Position numbers and translations under genes: made by a program
Assembly: GCF_900537115.1 (NCBI RefSeq)
Contig: NZ_UNRG01000001.1
Location: 892,093 to 956,092, forward strand
Source of the DNA: Arthrobacter sp. Alg241-R88
GTDB lineage: Bacteria > Actinomycetota > Actinomycetes > Actinomycetales > Micrococcaceae
DNA length: 64,000 nt
Direction of reading: 5' to 3'
Part shown: piece by piece, positions 1 through 8,504 of the stretch
Numbering within the stretch: the stretch's first letter is position 1
Layout of the letters: the number at the start of each line of letters is the position of its first letter
The notes under the pieces: model-generated
What the model saw: the letters and a program-made list of their open reading frames with translations, nothing else
Databases searched by the model: none
Told to the model about the DNA's origin: nothing

Positions 1-244
1 GGCCCCATCCACCGGCTCCCACGTCTCGCTTCGCTTCGGCGCGGGTCCCTCGCCGGCGCGGCCCCATCCACCGGCTCCCACGTCTCGCTTCGCTTCGGCG
101 CGGGTCCCTCGCCGGCGTGGCCCCATCCACCGGCTCCCACGTCTCGCTTCGCTTCGGCGCGGGTCCCTCGCCGGCGTGGGCCCGTCCACCGGCTCCCACG
201 TCTCGCTTCGCTTCGGCGCGGGTCCCTCGCCGGCGTGGGCCCGT
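1..244. repeat. 59-bp tandem repeat array 1 (four copies plus a partial fifth)
   Basis: A unit of 59 bp recurs with the same phase; the core GCTTCGCTTCGG starts at 28, 87, 146 and 205. Copies differ by only a few bases, for example GCGCGGCCCC, GCGTGGCCCC and GCGTGGGCCC at the junctions. Each unit holds a short self-complementary stretch around GGGTCCC flanked by GGCG and CGCC. The array ends just before the clpS promoter and may continue beyond the left edge. It is related to the array at 17496-17652. There are no unique spacers, so it is not a CRISPR. Confidence 0.93.
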
Positions 245-252
245 CCTCCCCA

Positions 253-258
253 TAGAAT
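253..258 (+). promoter_or_regulatory. -10 element of clpS, leaderless arrangement
   Basis: TAGAAT lies 6 bases before the clpS ATG, so transcription would start at or next to the A of the start codon. No Shine-Dalgarno sequence lies between. Confidence 0.5.
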
Positions 259-264
259 GGACAG

Positions 265-648
265 ATGACCTTAAGCGTTGCGCTCGGCCCTGATACGCAA
301 GAGGGCACCCGGACCGGCACAGCGGAGTCAACCGACTTCCTTGCCGCACCGGACATCCCCTGGAACCTTGTGATCTGGAATGACCCCGTTAATCTGATGA
401 GCTATGTCAGCTACGTGTTCCAGAGCTACTTTGGCTATCCGGAAAGCAAAGCCAACAAGCTCATGATGGAGGTCCACAAAAAGGGCCGCTCCATCGTCGC
501 CTCGGGTAGCAAGGAACAGGTGGAGCGCCATGCCGTCGCCATGCACGGCTTTGGGCTGTGGGCCACGGTGGAGAAGGCCAGCGGCGGGTCAGGCGGCAAT
601 TCAGGCAAGTCCGGCGGGCCGGGCCAGGGTAAGGGGAAACGTGGCTAA
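265..648 (+). CDS. clpS: ATP-dependent Clp protease adaptor ClpS
   Basis: ClpS binds the N-terminal domain of the ClpA/ClpC unfoldase and delivers N-degron substrates to ClpP. The protein has 127 residues. The family core runs from about residue 30 to 108 and begins with the typical WNLVIWNDPVNLM, then contains VHKKGRSIVASG and ends in HGFGLWATVE. The N-terminal 29 residues are a polar tail. The last 20 are a Gly/Ser/Lys-rich tail that is probably disordered. The gene overlaps the next (DUF2017) by 8 bases, a clpS-DUF2017 pairing that is common in actinobacteria. The start is supported by a TAGAAT hexamer 6 bases upstream. Confidence 0.95.
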   Translation: MTLSVALGPDTQEGTRTGTAESTDFLAAPDIPWNLVIWNDPVNLMSYVSYVFQSYFGYPESKANKLMMEVHKKGRSIVASGSKEQVERHAVAMHGFGLWATVEKASGGSGGNSGKSGGPGQGKGKRG

Positions 649-1207
649 GGCGTTCAAATACGGACTTAAAGGCATCACCGGCTACCTGGAGCCGGCCGAA
701 CGGGAACTGCTGCGGAGCCTCATCGACGACGTCATTTCCATGCTCCAGCCGGAAGAGCGTAAGGGCCAGGATCCGCTGGCTGCACTGATCGGCCTGGACA
801 TGGACGTTGCCGAGCCTTCGGACCGGGCCGTGAAGCGGCTGCTGCCCAACGTGATGAAGGACGACGGCGCCGCGTCCCTTGAGTTCCGCCAGCTCACCGA
901 GCGATCGCTCCGCGAAACAAAGATCGGCGCGCTCCGTGCGGCGGCCCTTGACCTGGACAAGGACGAGATCGTGCTCAGCCCTGACGGCGCCCGGCACTGG
1001 TCAATGGCCCTGAACGACGTCCGGCTTGTCCTGGCCGAACGGCTGGACATCCAGGATGAGGAGGACGCCGAGCACGTCCACCTGATGCAGGACTGGTCCC
1101 AGGCCGAGGACGTCGAAAGCTACCTGGCCCTGGTCTACAACTTCGCCACCTGGCTGCAGGAGTCGCTGGTCCAGGCCATGCTGCAGCGCCTGGACACGCA
1201 CCGTTGA
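641..1207 (+). CDS. DUF2017 family protein
   Basis: A 188-residue protein of unknown biochemical function. Its position directly after clpS and its content (KAFKYGLKGITGYLEPAE at the N-terminus, a helical acidic middle, QDWSQAEDVESYLALVYNFA near the C-terminus) match the actinobacterial DUF2017 family. The GTG start at 641 is chosen because AAGGGG stands at 631-636 and the start lies inside the clpS stop region, giving translational coupling. A longer in-frame extension to 530 would overlap most of clpS and is rejected. A role with Clp proteolysis is suggested by linkage only. Confidence 0.88.
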   Translation: MAKAFKYGLKGITGYLEPAERELLRSLIDDVISMLQPEERKGQDPLAALIGLDMDVAEPSDRAVKRLLPNVMKDDGAASLEFRQLTERSLRETKIGALRAAALDLDKDEIVLSPDGARHWSMALNDVRLVLAERLDIQDEEDAEHVHLMQDWSQAEDVESYLALVYNFATWLQESLVQAMLQRLDTHR

Positions 1208-1309
1208 ACGGCCGGGTGTTCCCGTCGCGGCCCTGTGACACATTAGACACGAGTCACAGGCCACAAGATGGTGCCTGACGCCACAGGGAAGACCTATCCT
1301 CGAATAATC

Positions 1310-2326
1310 ATGACAACAGCCTCGAGCATGGATCCGCCAGCAGGCACTGCAGCGGAATCCGAAGCCAGCGACCTCCCGGCCGCCGCCGTGGAATCACGGC
1401 CCATCGGTGTCTTCGATTCCGGCGTAGGCGGTTTGACGGTGGCACGCTCCATCATCGACCAGCTTCCCAACGAGTCCATCCTCTACGTAGGGGACACCGC
1501 ACACGGACCCTACGGCCCCCTGCCCATCGCGGAAGTCCGGGCCAACGCCCTGGGCGTGATGGACGAACTGGTGGACTCCGGCGTCAAGCTGCTCACCATA
1601 GCCTGCAACTCGGCGTCGGCCGCTGTGCTGCGCGATGCCAGGGAACGGTACACCGCCAGGTACGGCATCCCCGTCATCGAGGTCATCCAGCCAGCGGTGC
1701 GCCGTGCCGTTGCCGCCACCCGCAGCGGAAGGGTGGGCGTGATTGGCACGTCCGCCACGGTAGGCTCCCGGGCCTACGAGGACACCTTCGCGGCAGCCCC
1801 GGACCTGGACATCACGTCAGTGGCCTGCCCGGAGTTCGTCAGCTATGTGGAAGCCGGAATCACTACCGGCCCGGCCCTGCTGGCTGTCGCAGAGGAGTAT
1901 CTCGCCCCGCTTAAGGCCGCCGGCGTGGACACCGTGGTCCTGGGCTGCACGCACTACCCGCTGCTCACCGGCGTCATCTCCTACGTGATGGGAGCGGACG
2001 TAACCCTGGTGTCCAGTGCGGAGGAAACCGCCAAGGATGTGTACCGCGCCCTGGCCACCCACAACCTGCAGCGCACCGACGCCGCGCCGCCGGAACACCA
2101 CTTCGTGGCAACCGGGGACGCAGGCCAGTTCGAGGCACTGGCGCGCAGGTTCCTGGGACCCGAAGTGCTTTCAGTCCGGCACGTTGACCACGTGTCCGCC
2201 CAGTACCCCACCGGCAGCCTGGCCCGCATCACCCCGGAGATGATTGCGGCCGCGCAAGGCGCCCGCAGCCGCCCCCGGACATCCAACTTCGTGGGCAGCT
2301 CCGTAACCGGAGGCACCGGCCAGTGA
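1310..2326 (+). CDS. murI: Glutamate racemase
   Basis: MurI interconverts L- and D-glutamate and supplies D-Glu for peptidoglycan in the cytoplasm. With this start the protein has 338 residues. The two catalytic cysteines are visible: Cys99 in [11 protein letters not shown] and Cys213 in [11 protein letters not shown]. The substrate loop [17 protein letters not shown] is at about residue 32. The family is usually near 270 residues, so this copy has about 30 extra Ala/Ser-rich residues at the N-terminus and a basic/Gly tail. The ATG at 1310 is preferred because TATCCT sits 9 bases upstream; an in-frame ATG at 1268 would add 14 residues. The gene ends 4 bases into the next one (GTGA overlap). 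Confidence 0.95.
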   Translation: MTTASSMDPPAGTAAESEASDLPAAAVESRPIGVFDSGVGGLTVARSIIDQLPNESILYVGDTAHGPYGPLPIAEVRANALGVMDELVDSGVKLLTIACNSASAAVLRDARERYTARYGIPVIEVIQPAVRRAVAATRSGRVGVIGTSATVGSRAYEDTFAAAPDLDITSVACPEFVSYVEAGITTGPALLAVAEEYLAPLKAAGVDTVVLGCTHYPLLTGVISYVMGADVTLVSSAEETAKDVYRALATHNLQRTDAAPPEHHFVATGDAGQFEALARRFLGPEVLSVRHVDHVSAQYPTGSLARITPEMIAAAQGARSRPRTSNFVGSSVTGGTGQ

Positions 2327-3120
2327 AGCTCACCATCGTAGGCTGTACCGGATCCTTCCCCGGCCCCGGCTCCCCGGCGTCGTGCTACCTCCTGACGGCG
2401 AACGACGGCGAGCGGACCTGGAAAGTGGTGATGGACCTGGGCAGCGGTGCGCTGGGTGCCATCCAGCGCTACACCGACCTTGAGGACATCGACGCGATCT
2501 TCCTCACCCACCTCCACCCGGACCACTGCATGGACCTTTGTGGCCTGCACGTGGCTGTCCGGTGGAAGCCGGGCGGCTGGGGCCGCGGGCGGATCCCGGT
2601 CTGGGGACCGGCCGCCACAGCAGACCGTATGGCCACCGCTTACGGCCTGGAGCTGGACCCGGGGATGCATGAGGAGTTCGACTTCACCAACTGGGCCGAG
2701 CGTGTTGCGGTGACCGTTGGCCCGTTTACCGTGACTCCCTTCGCCGTCAACCACCCCATCGAGGAGTGCTACGCCCTGCGCGTGGAAGTGGTGGAGCCGG
2801 ACAAGGACGGCAACAACATCTCCCGGACCCTGACCTACTCCGGTGACACCGACTCCTGCGCGGGGCTGGAGGAGGCCGCCAAGGATGCCGACCTGTTCCT
2901 CTGCGAGGCGGCGTTCGAGGAAGGCCGTGACGACGGCATCAAGGATGTCCACCTGACCGGCAAGCGTGCGGGGGAGGCCGCGGCCGCTGCCGGCGCGCGC
3001 CGGCTCCTGCTGACGCACATTCCGGTGTGGACCTCGCAGACCACCGTGATGGCTGAGGCCCGTCCGGCCTTTGGCGGCGACGTCGCCGTGGCAGTGGCCG
3101 GCGTCCACTACACCATCTAA
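2323..3120 (+). CDS. MBL-fold hydrolase, Rv1339-like (probable cyclic nucleotide phosphodiesterase)
   Basis: A 265-residue metallo-beta-lactamase-fold protein. The metal-binding motif THLHPDH is at residues 62-68, with an additional histidine in NHPIEE and an aspartate in YSGDTDSC. The position between murI and rph is the same as that of Mycobacterium tuberculosis Rv1339, which has been reported to be an atypical cyclic-nucleotide phosphodiesterase. From that synteny I infer cAMP/cGMP hydrolysis here, but a different phosphodiester substrate is possible. The GTG start overlaps the murI stop by 4 bases, so the two are probably co-translated. Confidence 0.85.
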   Translation: MKLTIVGCTGSFPGPGSPASCYLLTANDGERTWKVVMDLGSGALGAIQRYTDLEDIDAIFLTHLHPDHCMDLCGLHVAVRWKPGGWGRGRIPVWGPAATADRMATAYGLELDPGMHEEFDFTNWAERVAVTVGPFTVTPFAVNHPIEECYALRVEVVEPDKDGNNISRTLTYSGDTDSCAGLEEAAKDADLFLCEAAFEEGRDDGIKDVHLTGKRAGEAAAAAGARRLLLTHIPVWTSQTTVMAEARPAFGGDVAVAVAGVHYTI

Positions 3121-3183
3121 GCGGCACTGGTTCGACGGCGCCCGTTCAGCGGCGCCTGGAATCCGGCAGCGGCCCGCAGTGGA

Positions 3184-3189
3184 TAAGCT
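3184..3189 (+). promoter_or_regulatory. -10 element of rph, leaderless arrangement
   Basis: TAAGCT lies 6 bases before the rph ATG. It would give rph-rdgB its own start within the murI cluster. AAAGG in the gap could alternatively act as a weak ribosome binding site at poor spacing. Confidence 0.4.
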
Positions 3190-3195
3190 AAAGGC

Positions 3196-3954
3196 ATGAC
3201 TTCTGAAGCAACTGCAGTGCCCATTGTGCGCGCCGACGGCCGCGCCCCGGACCAGCTCCGGCCCATCAGCATTACGCGCGGATGGTCCAACCAGGCTGAA
3301 GGATCGGCCCTGATCGAGTTCGGCAACACCCGGGTCCTGTGCACCGCTTCCCTCACCCCGGGAGTCCCGCGCTGGCTGAAGGGTGAGGGCCGCGGCTGGG
3401 TGACGGCCGAGTACGCCATGCTGCCCAGGGCCACGAACACCCGTTCCGACCGCGAATCGGTCAAGGGCAAAATCGGCGGCCGCACCCACGAGATCTCCCG
3501 GCTCATCGGCCGTTCCCTGCGTTCCATCATCGACACCAAGGCCCTGGGCGAAAACACCATCGTGCTGGACTGCGACGTCCTCCAGGCAGACGGCGGAACC
3601 CGGACCGCAGCGATCACGGGCGCCTATGTTGCGCTCGCTGACTCCATCAGGTTTGCCCGTGACAACAAGCTGATCGCGAAGAACGCCCAGCCCCTCATCG
3701 ACACCATTGCTGCGGTGTCGGTGGGCATCATCGACGGCGTTCCCATGCTGGACCTGCCGTACGTTGAGGACGTCCGCGCGGAGACCGACATGAACGTGGT
3801 GGTCACGGGCTCCGGCAAGTTCGTCGAAGTGCAGGGTACCGCCGAAGGTGCCCCCTTCGACCGCGCCGAACTGGACCAGCTCCTGGACCTTGCCCTGCTG
3901 GGCACCACCCAGCTCGCCGCAATCCAGCGCGAAACCCTGGCAGATACCCTGTGA
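3196..3954 (+). CDS. rph: Ribonuclease PH
   Basis: RNase PH is a phosphorolytic 3'-5' exoribonuclease that trims tRNA and rRNA 3' ends, acting as a hexamer. The 252 residues fit the family. Typical segments are [20 protein letters not shown] near the N-terminus, [17 protein letters not shown] and [16 protein letters not shown] in the RNA and phosphate-binding part, and [19 protein letters not shown] before the C-terminal half. The stop overlaps the rdgB start by 4 bases, and the rph-rdgB pair is conserved in many bacteria. Confidence 0.97.
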   Translation: MTSEATAVPIVRADGRAPDQLRPISITRGWSNQAEGSALIEFGNTRVLCTASLTPGVPRWLKGEGRGWVTAEYAMLPRATNTRSDRESVKGKIGGRTHEISRLIGRSLRSIIDTKALGENTIVLDCDVLQADGGTRTAAITGAYVALADSIRFARDNKLIAKNAQPLIDTIAAVSVGIIDGVPMLDLPYVEDVRAETDMNVVVTGSGKFVEVQGTAEGAPFDRAELDQLLDLALLGTTQLAAIQRETLADTL

Positions 3955-4601
3955 GCGCGGCGCCCGCCGCCCCGCGCCTGGTTCTTGCCACCCATAACAA
4001 AGGCAAACTCCGGGAGCTGCGCGAACTGCTGCGGGGGCAGGTGCCGGGGCTCGACGTCGACACGCAGGTAGTGGATGCTGCGTCGGCAGGGGCCCCCGAC
4101 GTCGTGGAAACCGGCGTTACGTTCGCCGAGAATTCGCTGCTGAAGGCGCGCGCTGTCGCCGAAGCAACGGGCCTGGTGGCCATTGCCGATGACTCCGGCC
4201 TTGCCGTGGACGTGATGGGCGGGGCGCCGGGAATCTTTTCGGCGCGGTGGGCCGGCAGCCACGGCGACGACGAAGCGAACCTGCAGCTCCTGCTCAACCA
4301 GCTTTCCGACGTACCGGACGCCCACCGGGGCGCGGCTTTCGTTTGTGCGGCCGCGCTGGCAGTACCCGGATCGGACAGCGGACCCGGGCGCGAAGTGGTG
4401 GAATACGGCCAGCTGGAGGGCGTTCTGCTGCGCGAACCGCGTGGCGACGGCGGGTTCGGTTACGACCCCGTCCTGCAGCCAGCGGGGGAAAAGCGCAGCT
4501 GTGCGGAGCTGACCGCCGACGAGAAGAATGCCATCAGCCACCGCGGCAAGGCCTTTCGGGCGCTCCTGCCGGCCGTCGTCGAGGCCCTGCGGGACCGGTA
4601 A
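3951..4601 (+). CDS. rdgB: Non-canonical purine NTP pyrophosphatase (RdgB/HAM1)
   Basis: Hydrolyses dITP, ITP and XTP to the monophosphates and keeps deaminated purines out of DNA and RNA. The protein has 216 residues. The N-terminal [16 protein letters not shown] motif, the [19 protein letters not shown] segment, [20 protein letters not shown] and [10 protein letters not shown] are the standard family blocks. The GTG start lies in the rph stop (GTGA overlap). A strong terminator follows at 4617. Confidence 0.97.
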   Translation: MSAAPAAPRLVLATHNKGKLRELRELLRGQVPGLDVDTQVVDAASAGAPDVVETGVTFAENSLLKARAVAEATGLVAIADDSGLAVDVMGGAPGIFSARWAGSHGDDEANLQLLLNQLSDVPDAHRGAAFVCAAALAVPGSDSGPGREVVEYGQLEGVLLREPRGDGGFGYDPVLQPAGEKRSCAELTADEKNAISHRGKAFRALLPAVVEALRDR

Positions 4602-4616
4602 CCGCCCTGGCCGTTC

Positions 4617-4662
4617 TTAAACAGCTGTGCTCCCCGCCGGAACGGGGAGCACAGCTGTTTAA
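4617..4662. terminator. Bidirectional terminator between rdgB and dedA
   Basis: Two perfectly complementary 20-base arms (4617-4636 and 4643-4662) enclose a 6-base loop CCGGAA. The arms begin TTAAACAGCTGTGC and end in TTTAA. It sits between two convergent genes and can serve both. Confidence 0.9.
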
Positions 4663-4705
4663 CGGTGAAGGGATCTTGCCGCCGGCACGGACAGCGCCAG
4701 GCAAC

Positions 4706-5581
4706 CTAGTCTGAGCGGGTTCCCTCAGCAATATCGCGCGGTGCCTTGTGCCCGTTCTCGGGGGCATGTTCCTCGACGCGGGCGCCCTCGTGGATATCGC
4801 GCGGTGTCTTGTGCTCGTTCTCGGGGGCATGTTCCTCGATGAACTCGTCCACCGGGTCGGTGCCGTAGGCTTTCGCCTGGCGCTTTGCCGACACGCCGCG
4901 GAGGACTTCGACGCCGATGGGCAGGACCGAAACCAGGACGATGGCAATGAAGATGATGTCCAGGTTTTCGCGGACCCAGGGGATACGGTCACCCAGCAGG
5001 TAACCCAGGAGCGTCACGCCGCCGCCCCAGAGCACAGCGCCGATCACATTGAAGAGGAAGAACTTCTTTTTGTTCATCTGGGCGACGCCGACGATGACCG
5101 GGACGAAGGTCCTGATGATCGGGACGAAGCGGGCCAGGATCAGCGCCTTGCCGCCATGCTTTTCGAAGAACGCGTGGGCGTTCTCAACGTTCTCACGCTT
5201 GAAGAGGCGGGAGTTGGGCTTGTTGAAAATGGCCGGGCCGGCTTTGGAACCAATCAGGTAACCGGTCTGGTTGCCGATAATGGCCGACACCATGATCAAC
5301 AGCGCAAAAAGCCACACGTTGAACTTGATGGTGCCCGTGGCCACCAGAAGCCCTGCGGTGAAAAGCATGGAGTCTCCCGGCAGGAAGAAGCCCACCAGCA
5401 GGCCGGTTTCCGCGAAGACGATGCCGCACACCAGCAGGACCACCCAGGGTGCCAGGGCAGGATCGGCCAGGAAGACCTGGGGGTTCAGCCAGTCGGGCAG
5501 GAAGGATGCCAGCTGTGGCTGCACCGGTCCCGCACCACCCAGCATGGACACAGCGAAGTCGTTCATCACAGGAAAGTTCAC
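4706..5581 (-). CDS. DedA family membrane protein
   Basis: DedA (SNARE-associated/VTT domain) proteins are polytopic membrane proteins implicated in lipid-carrier recycling and membrane homeostasis. The protein has 291 residues with this start. The conserved block FAETGLLVGFFLPGDSML is near residue 60, GNQTGYLIGSKAG near 105 and ARFVPIIRTFVPVIVGVAQM near 150, followed by two more hydrophobic segments. The last about 45 residues form a hydrophilic tail holding a 21-residue tandem duplication. GTG at 5581 is chosen because TACCCT lies 6 bases upstream; GTG 5584 and ATG 5566 are alternatives. Confidence 0.93.
   Translation of the reverse strand: MNFPVMNDFAVSMLGGAGPVQPQLASFLPDWLNPQVFLADPALAPWVVLLVCGIVFAETGLLVGFFLPGDSMLFTAGLLVATGTIKFNVWLFALLIMVSAIIGNQTGYLIGSKAGPAIFNKPNSRLFKRENVENAHAFFEKHGGKALILARFVPIIRTFVPVIVGVAQMNKKKFFLFNVIGAVLWGGGVTLLGYLLGDRIPWVRENLDIIFIAIVLVSVLPIGVEVLRGVSAKRQAKAYGTDPVDEFIEEHAPENEHKTPRDIHEGARVEEHAPENGHKAPRDIAEGTRSD
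4731..4841. repeat. 63-bp in-frame tandem duplication in the dedA 3' end
   Basis: Two copies with a period of 63 bp (48 closely matching bases at 4731-4778 and 4794-4841) encode EEHAPENEHKTPRDI and EEHAPENGHKAPRDI. The reading frame is kept because the period is a multiple of three. Confidence 0.88.
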
Positions 5582-5587
5582 CACTCA

Positions 5588-5593
5588 AGGGTA
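5588..5593 (-). promoter_or_regulatory. -10 element of dedA, leaderless arrangement
   Basis: On the minus strand TACCCT lies 6 bases before the GTG at 5581. This decides between three possible starts. Confidence 0.4.
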
Positions 5594-5702
5594 CTTGACG
5601 CACCTCAGGCCCCGGCCGCTGCGGGGTTTCCCGCCCCATCCCGCAGGGGTGATATCCACGACAGGGCCGCACGGCTGACACGGGAAGGATGGTCCCCGGA
5701 GG

Positions 5703-5708
5703 TAAGGT
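5703..5708 (+). promoter_or_regulatory. -10 element of the exonuclease-BRCT gene
   Basis: TAAGGT lies 6 bases before the GTG start. It overlaps a GGAGGT sequence at about 5698-5703, which could instead be a distant ribosome binding site. Confidence 0.4.
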
Positions 5709-5714
5709 TGGCCC

Positions 5715-6725
5715 GTGGGTTTGGACTTTACGGCGATCGACTTCGAAACAGCGAACGGATTCCGGGGCTCGCCCTGTGCCGTAGGACTGACGAAGGTCCG
5801 GGGCGGAAGGGTTGTCGAGGAAGCTTCGTGGCTGATGCGGCCGCCGGCCAACCACGACCACTTTGATTACCACAACGTACGTATTCACGGCATCACTGCC
5901 CGGGATGTTGCCGGAAGGCCGCGCTTCGGGGAGCTTTTCCCCGAGATAGGCGCCTTCATCGGCGATGACATCCTCGCCGCGCACAATGCCGCCTTTGACC
6001 TGGGCGTCATCCGCTCCGGACTCGAGGTCTCAGGGCTGGCCGGCCCGGCCTACGAGTACGTCTGCACGGTCATGCTTTCCCGCCGGTGCTATTCGCTGGT
6101 GTCGAACTCCCTGCCGTTTGCTGCCGAGGAAGCCGGCGTGCCCCTGGTCAAGCACCACGACGCCGCCGAAGACGCGCGTGCCTGCGCAGGCATCCTGATC
6201 GACATCGCCCGCCGCAACGGAGCCAACAGCATCGCTGAGCTCTATCTTTCCCTGGGGCTCGTGATGCCGCGCCAGGAGGCCTTCGATCCGGCACGGGACG
6301 GGTTGTCGAAGCCGAGCCTGGCTGCGGTCACCAGTGCCGCGGGCGGAGCGGCGCTGGTCAGGCCGTTCCAGTCAGGCTGGCCGGAGGAGGGGGTTAACCC
6401 GGACCCCAACCCCGATGCCCACCCCGGCCACCCGCTGTACGGCCAGACGGTTGTTTTTACGGGACAGCTCTCCATGGCCCGGCCGGAAGCGAAGCTGCGG
6501 TCGGCGGAGGTCGGTGCCCGGCCCGAAAGCAGGGTCACCGGACGCACCACCGTCCTGGTGGTGGGCGACGGCTTTGTGGCCTCCGACCTCCGCTCCGGCA
6601 GGCTCACGGGAAAAGCTCGGCGCGTGCTGGAGCTCCACGAGCGCGGCCAGGCCATCGAGGTCCTGTCGGAGGGGGAGTTCCTGCAGATGGTGGGCAGCTT
6701 CGCCGCTGCCGCTGTCAGCGCCTAA
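5715..6725 (+). CDS. DEDD 3'-5' exonuclease with C-terminal BRCT-like domain
   Basis: A 336-residue protein with an N-terminal DnaQ-like exonuclease domain (about 1-165). Asp and Glu of the first motif are in AIDFETANG, the second motif is in AHNAAFDLGVIRSG, and the third is in KHHDAAEDARACAGI, so all DEDDh residues appear present. A linker of about 60 residues is followed by a BRCT-like domain (about 237-325) beginning YGQTVVFTGQLSMARPEA. Such fusions are annotated as DNA polymerase III epsilon-like proteins but act outside the replicase in many actinobacteria; a DNA repair role is inference. It stands alone, divergent from dedA. Confidence 0.9.
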   Translation: MGLDFTAIDFETANGFRGSPCAVGLTKVRGGRVVEEASWLMRPPANHDHFDYHNVRIHGITARDVAGRPRFGELFPEIGAFIGDDILAAHNAAFDLGVIRSGLEVSGLAGPAYEYVCTVMLSRRCYSLVSNSLPFAAEEAGVPLVKHHDAAEDARACAGILIDIARRNGANSIAELYLSLGLVMPRQEAFDPARDGLSKPSLAAVTSAAGGAALVRPFQSGWPEEGVNPDPNPDAHPGHPLYGQTVVFTGQLSMARPEAKLRSAEVGARPESRVTGRTTVLVVGDGFVASDLRSGRLTGKARRVLELHERGQAIEVLSEGEFLQMVGSFAAAAVSA

Positions 6726-6785
6726 GGCCTGCGCCGTCCAGGTTCACGCGGCGCAATAATGCTGCCTCCCGGCGTCGCTTACCCC

Positions 6786-6791
6786 TAGCCT
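6786..6791 (+). promoter_or_regulatory. -10 element of the DUF4395 gene, leaderless arrangement
   Basis: TAGCCT lies 6 bases before the ATG at 6798. No ribosome binding site is visible. Confidence 0.45.
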
Positions 6792-6797
6792 TGGCTC

Positions 6798-7277
6798 ATG
6801 CGCTCGCTGTTTGCCTTCCCCAACCCCGTCAACGAGTATGCCGCCCGGGTGACGGCAGGGCTCGTTGTGCTGCTGGCCCTGGTTACCGCAGCCGTCGGGT
6901 CGGGATGGGGACTGCTGGCCATCGCCGTCGGGTTTTGGCTCAGGCTGCTCTTCGGCCCCCGGATCTCGCCGCTGGCCCTGCTCTCCGTCAAAGTGATCAC
7001 GCCCCGGCTGGGCCGGGTCAGGCTGGTTCCGGGGCCGCCCAAACGCTTTGCGCAGGGCATGGGAGCCGTGGTTTCCACTGTGGCCCTCGTCCTGTTCGTT
7101 GCGGGCGCGGCTCCGGCCGCCTGGAGCGTGCTGGGAATCCTCATCGTTGCGGCGTCACTGGAAGCGTTCGCCGGCTTTTGCCTTGGCTGTGTGATCTTCG
7201 GATTCCTGCAGCGGCGCGGCCTGATACCGGAGGATGTCTGCGAGGCCTGCAACAACGTCAGCCTTCGGCGGACGTAA
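6798..7277 (+). CDS. DUF4395 membrane protein
   Basis: A 159-residue integral membrane protein of unknown function. It starts MRSLFAFPNPVNEYAARV, as DUF4395 members do, and shows about four hydrophobic segments (roughly 18-50 and 90-138). The conserved GFCLGCVIF cysteine pair stands near residue 132, and a further cysteine pair lies in VCEACNN near the C-terminus. The cysteine arrangement suggests redox or metal chemistry, but that is only inference. Its last 20 bases overlap the convergent ADP-ribosylglycohydrolase gene. Confidence 0.85.
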   Translation: MRSLFAFPNPVNEYAARVTAGLVVLLALVTAAVGSGWGLLAIAVGFWLRLLFGPRISPLALLSVKVITPRLGRVRLVPGPPKRFAQGMGAVVSTVALVLFVAGAAPAAWSVLGILIVAASLEAFAGFCLGCVIFGFLQRRGLIPEDVCEACNNVSLRRT

Positions 7278-8346
7278 CCGCCACGAGCTGGTTGGCCATG
7301 CCGCGGATGACTTCCGGTGCCTCCAGGGCCGCAAGCCATTCGCCGGGCAGGCAGTCCTCGCCGTAGAAGGCCCCGAGGATGTTCCCTGTCAGTGCGCCAG
7401 TGGAATCACTGTCGCCGCTGTGGTTGACGGCCAGGGCCACGGCTTTGCGGAAGTGTTGCGCCGGGTCGGGATCGGTTGCGCCGGCGTCGGGAAGGGTAGC
7501 CAGGGCAGCATAAAGCGCGACGGCGAGTGCTTCCTCAGCCACCCATCCCTCGCCAAGTGCCTGGACGAGTTCCTCCGGCGTCACGATGCCCTTGCCGGCC
7601 AGCCGGAGTGCGCCCTCCAGCCGGTCGGGCAGTTCTGGAGCCACCCCTTCGAAGCCGGTGGCGTGGGCGAGGGCTTCGGCGGCCGCTTCGCGCAACCCGT
7701 CACCGGCCACGAGCCGATGGATCAGCAGGCTGAAGGTTCCGGCGCTCTGGCGCGCTGACGGATGGCCATGCGTCAGGGAGGCGGCGTCGGAACTCAACTT
7801 ATAGACGGCGTCGGGCGTAATGTGCGGGATCAGCCCGAACGGGGCGGACCGCATCACTGTCCCGCACCCCTTCGACTCAGGGTTCACCGGCCGGACCGAG
7901 GTGCCCATTTCGCCCGTCGCCAGGCCGGAAATGCAGGCCTTGCCGGGATGCCGCCGCTGATGCAGGACCGGCTGCGCATCGATCCAGCGGGGCTGGGGCG
8001 CCGGGGCCGATGCCGGGGCCGCTTCGCCCTGCGTTGCGAGCCAGCGCAGGTATGCGAGCCACAGGCAGGCGTTGACGTCCGCGCCCACCCCCGAGTTCGC
8101 CCATTCCAGTGCCTCCACGAGGCCGTCCACGGTGTAGAGCGTCATCTGGGTGTCGTCGGAGAAGTGGCTCGTTCCTGCCAGGGCCTCGAAGCCGGTCACA
8201 CCGGCTGCACCGAAGCGGGCACGGATCCGGTCGATCGAGTCGAACTCCACTGCGTAGCCCAGGGAGTCGCCAAGTGCGCCGCCCAGGAGGCAGCCATGGA
8301 TGCGGGACTTGAGGGAGGGTGTGGAAGTGTCCGGCTCGATGCTCAT
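7258..8346 (-). CDS. ADP-ribosylglycohydrolase family protein
   Basis: A 362-residue member of the ARH/DraG family, whose enzymes remove ADP-ribose from proteins or small molecules using a binuclear Mg site. The first metal motif is in GALGDSLGYAVEF with FSDDTQMTL following, and the second is the C-terminal NHSGDSDSTGALTGNILGA. These keep the Asp residues needed for Mg binding. The middle contains a short Ala/Pro-rich insertion (about residues 105-125). No dedicated ADP-ribosyltransferase is visible nearby, so the substrate is unknown. Confidence 0.9.
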   Translation of the reverse strand: MSIEPDTSTPSLKSRIHGCLLGGALGDSLGYAVEFDSIDRIRARFGAAGVTGFEALAGTSHFSDDTQMTLYTVDGLVEALEWANSGVGADVNACLWLAYLRWLATQGEAAPASAPAPQPRWIDAQPVLHQRRHPGKACISGLATGEMGTSVRPVNPESKGCGTVMRSAPFGLIPHITPDAVYKLSSDAASLTHGHPSARQSAGTFSLLIHRLVAGDGLREAAAEALAHATGFEGVAPELPDRLEGALRLAGKGIVTPEELVQALGEGWVAEEALAVALYAALATLPDAGATDPDPAQHFRKAVALAVNHSGDSDSTGALTGNILGAFYGEDCLPGEWLAALEAPEVIRGMANQLVAVTSAEG

Positions 8347-8352
8347 GCAGTA

Positions 8353-8358
8353 AATTTA
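8353..8358 (-). promoter_or_regulatory. -10 element of the ADP-ribosylglycohydrolase gene
   Basis: On the minus strand TAAATT lies 6 bases before the ATG, a leaderless arrangement. Confidence 0.5.
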
Positions 8359-8504
8359 CCGTGGTGTGCAGGGGCCTTTTGACGCCTGCCGGCCCGAGCC
8401 GCCACCCTCTGAAACTTCCTGTCCAGCGAACCCACAGCCTGCGCTGGAATAATGCCCGGGTTGCCCGAGAGCAATCCCCGTCCGCCTACCTGAAGGTCGC
8501 CACC

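Noticed and set aside
1..244. CRISPR array
   Set aside because: The repeats are contiguous with no unique spacers and no cas genes are nearby.
1981..3489. Minus-strand open frame of 502 codons across murI, the MBL gene and rph
   Set aside because: It spans three convincing genes on the other strand and shows no domain.
4748..5866. Long plus-strand open frame of 372 codons opposite dedA
   Set aside because: It is the antisense of dedA, rich in His, Gln, Asp and Glu from reversed codons, with no ribosome binding site or family resemblance.
8319..8504. N-terminal extension of the aquaporin frame
   Set aside because: The added 62 residues are Cys/Arg-rich and unlike MIP proteins, and the ATG at 8505 has a usable ribosome binding site.
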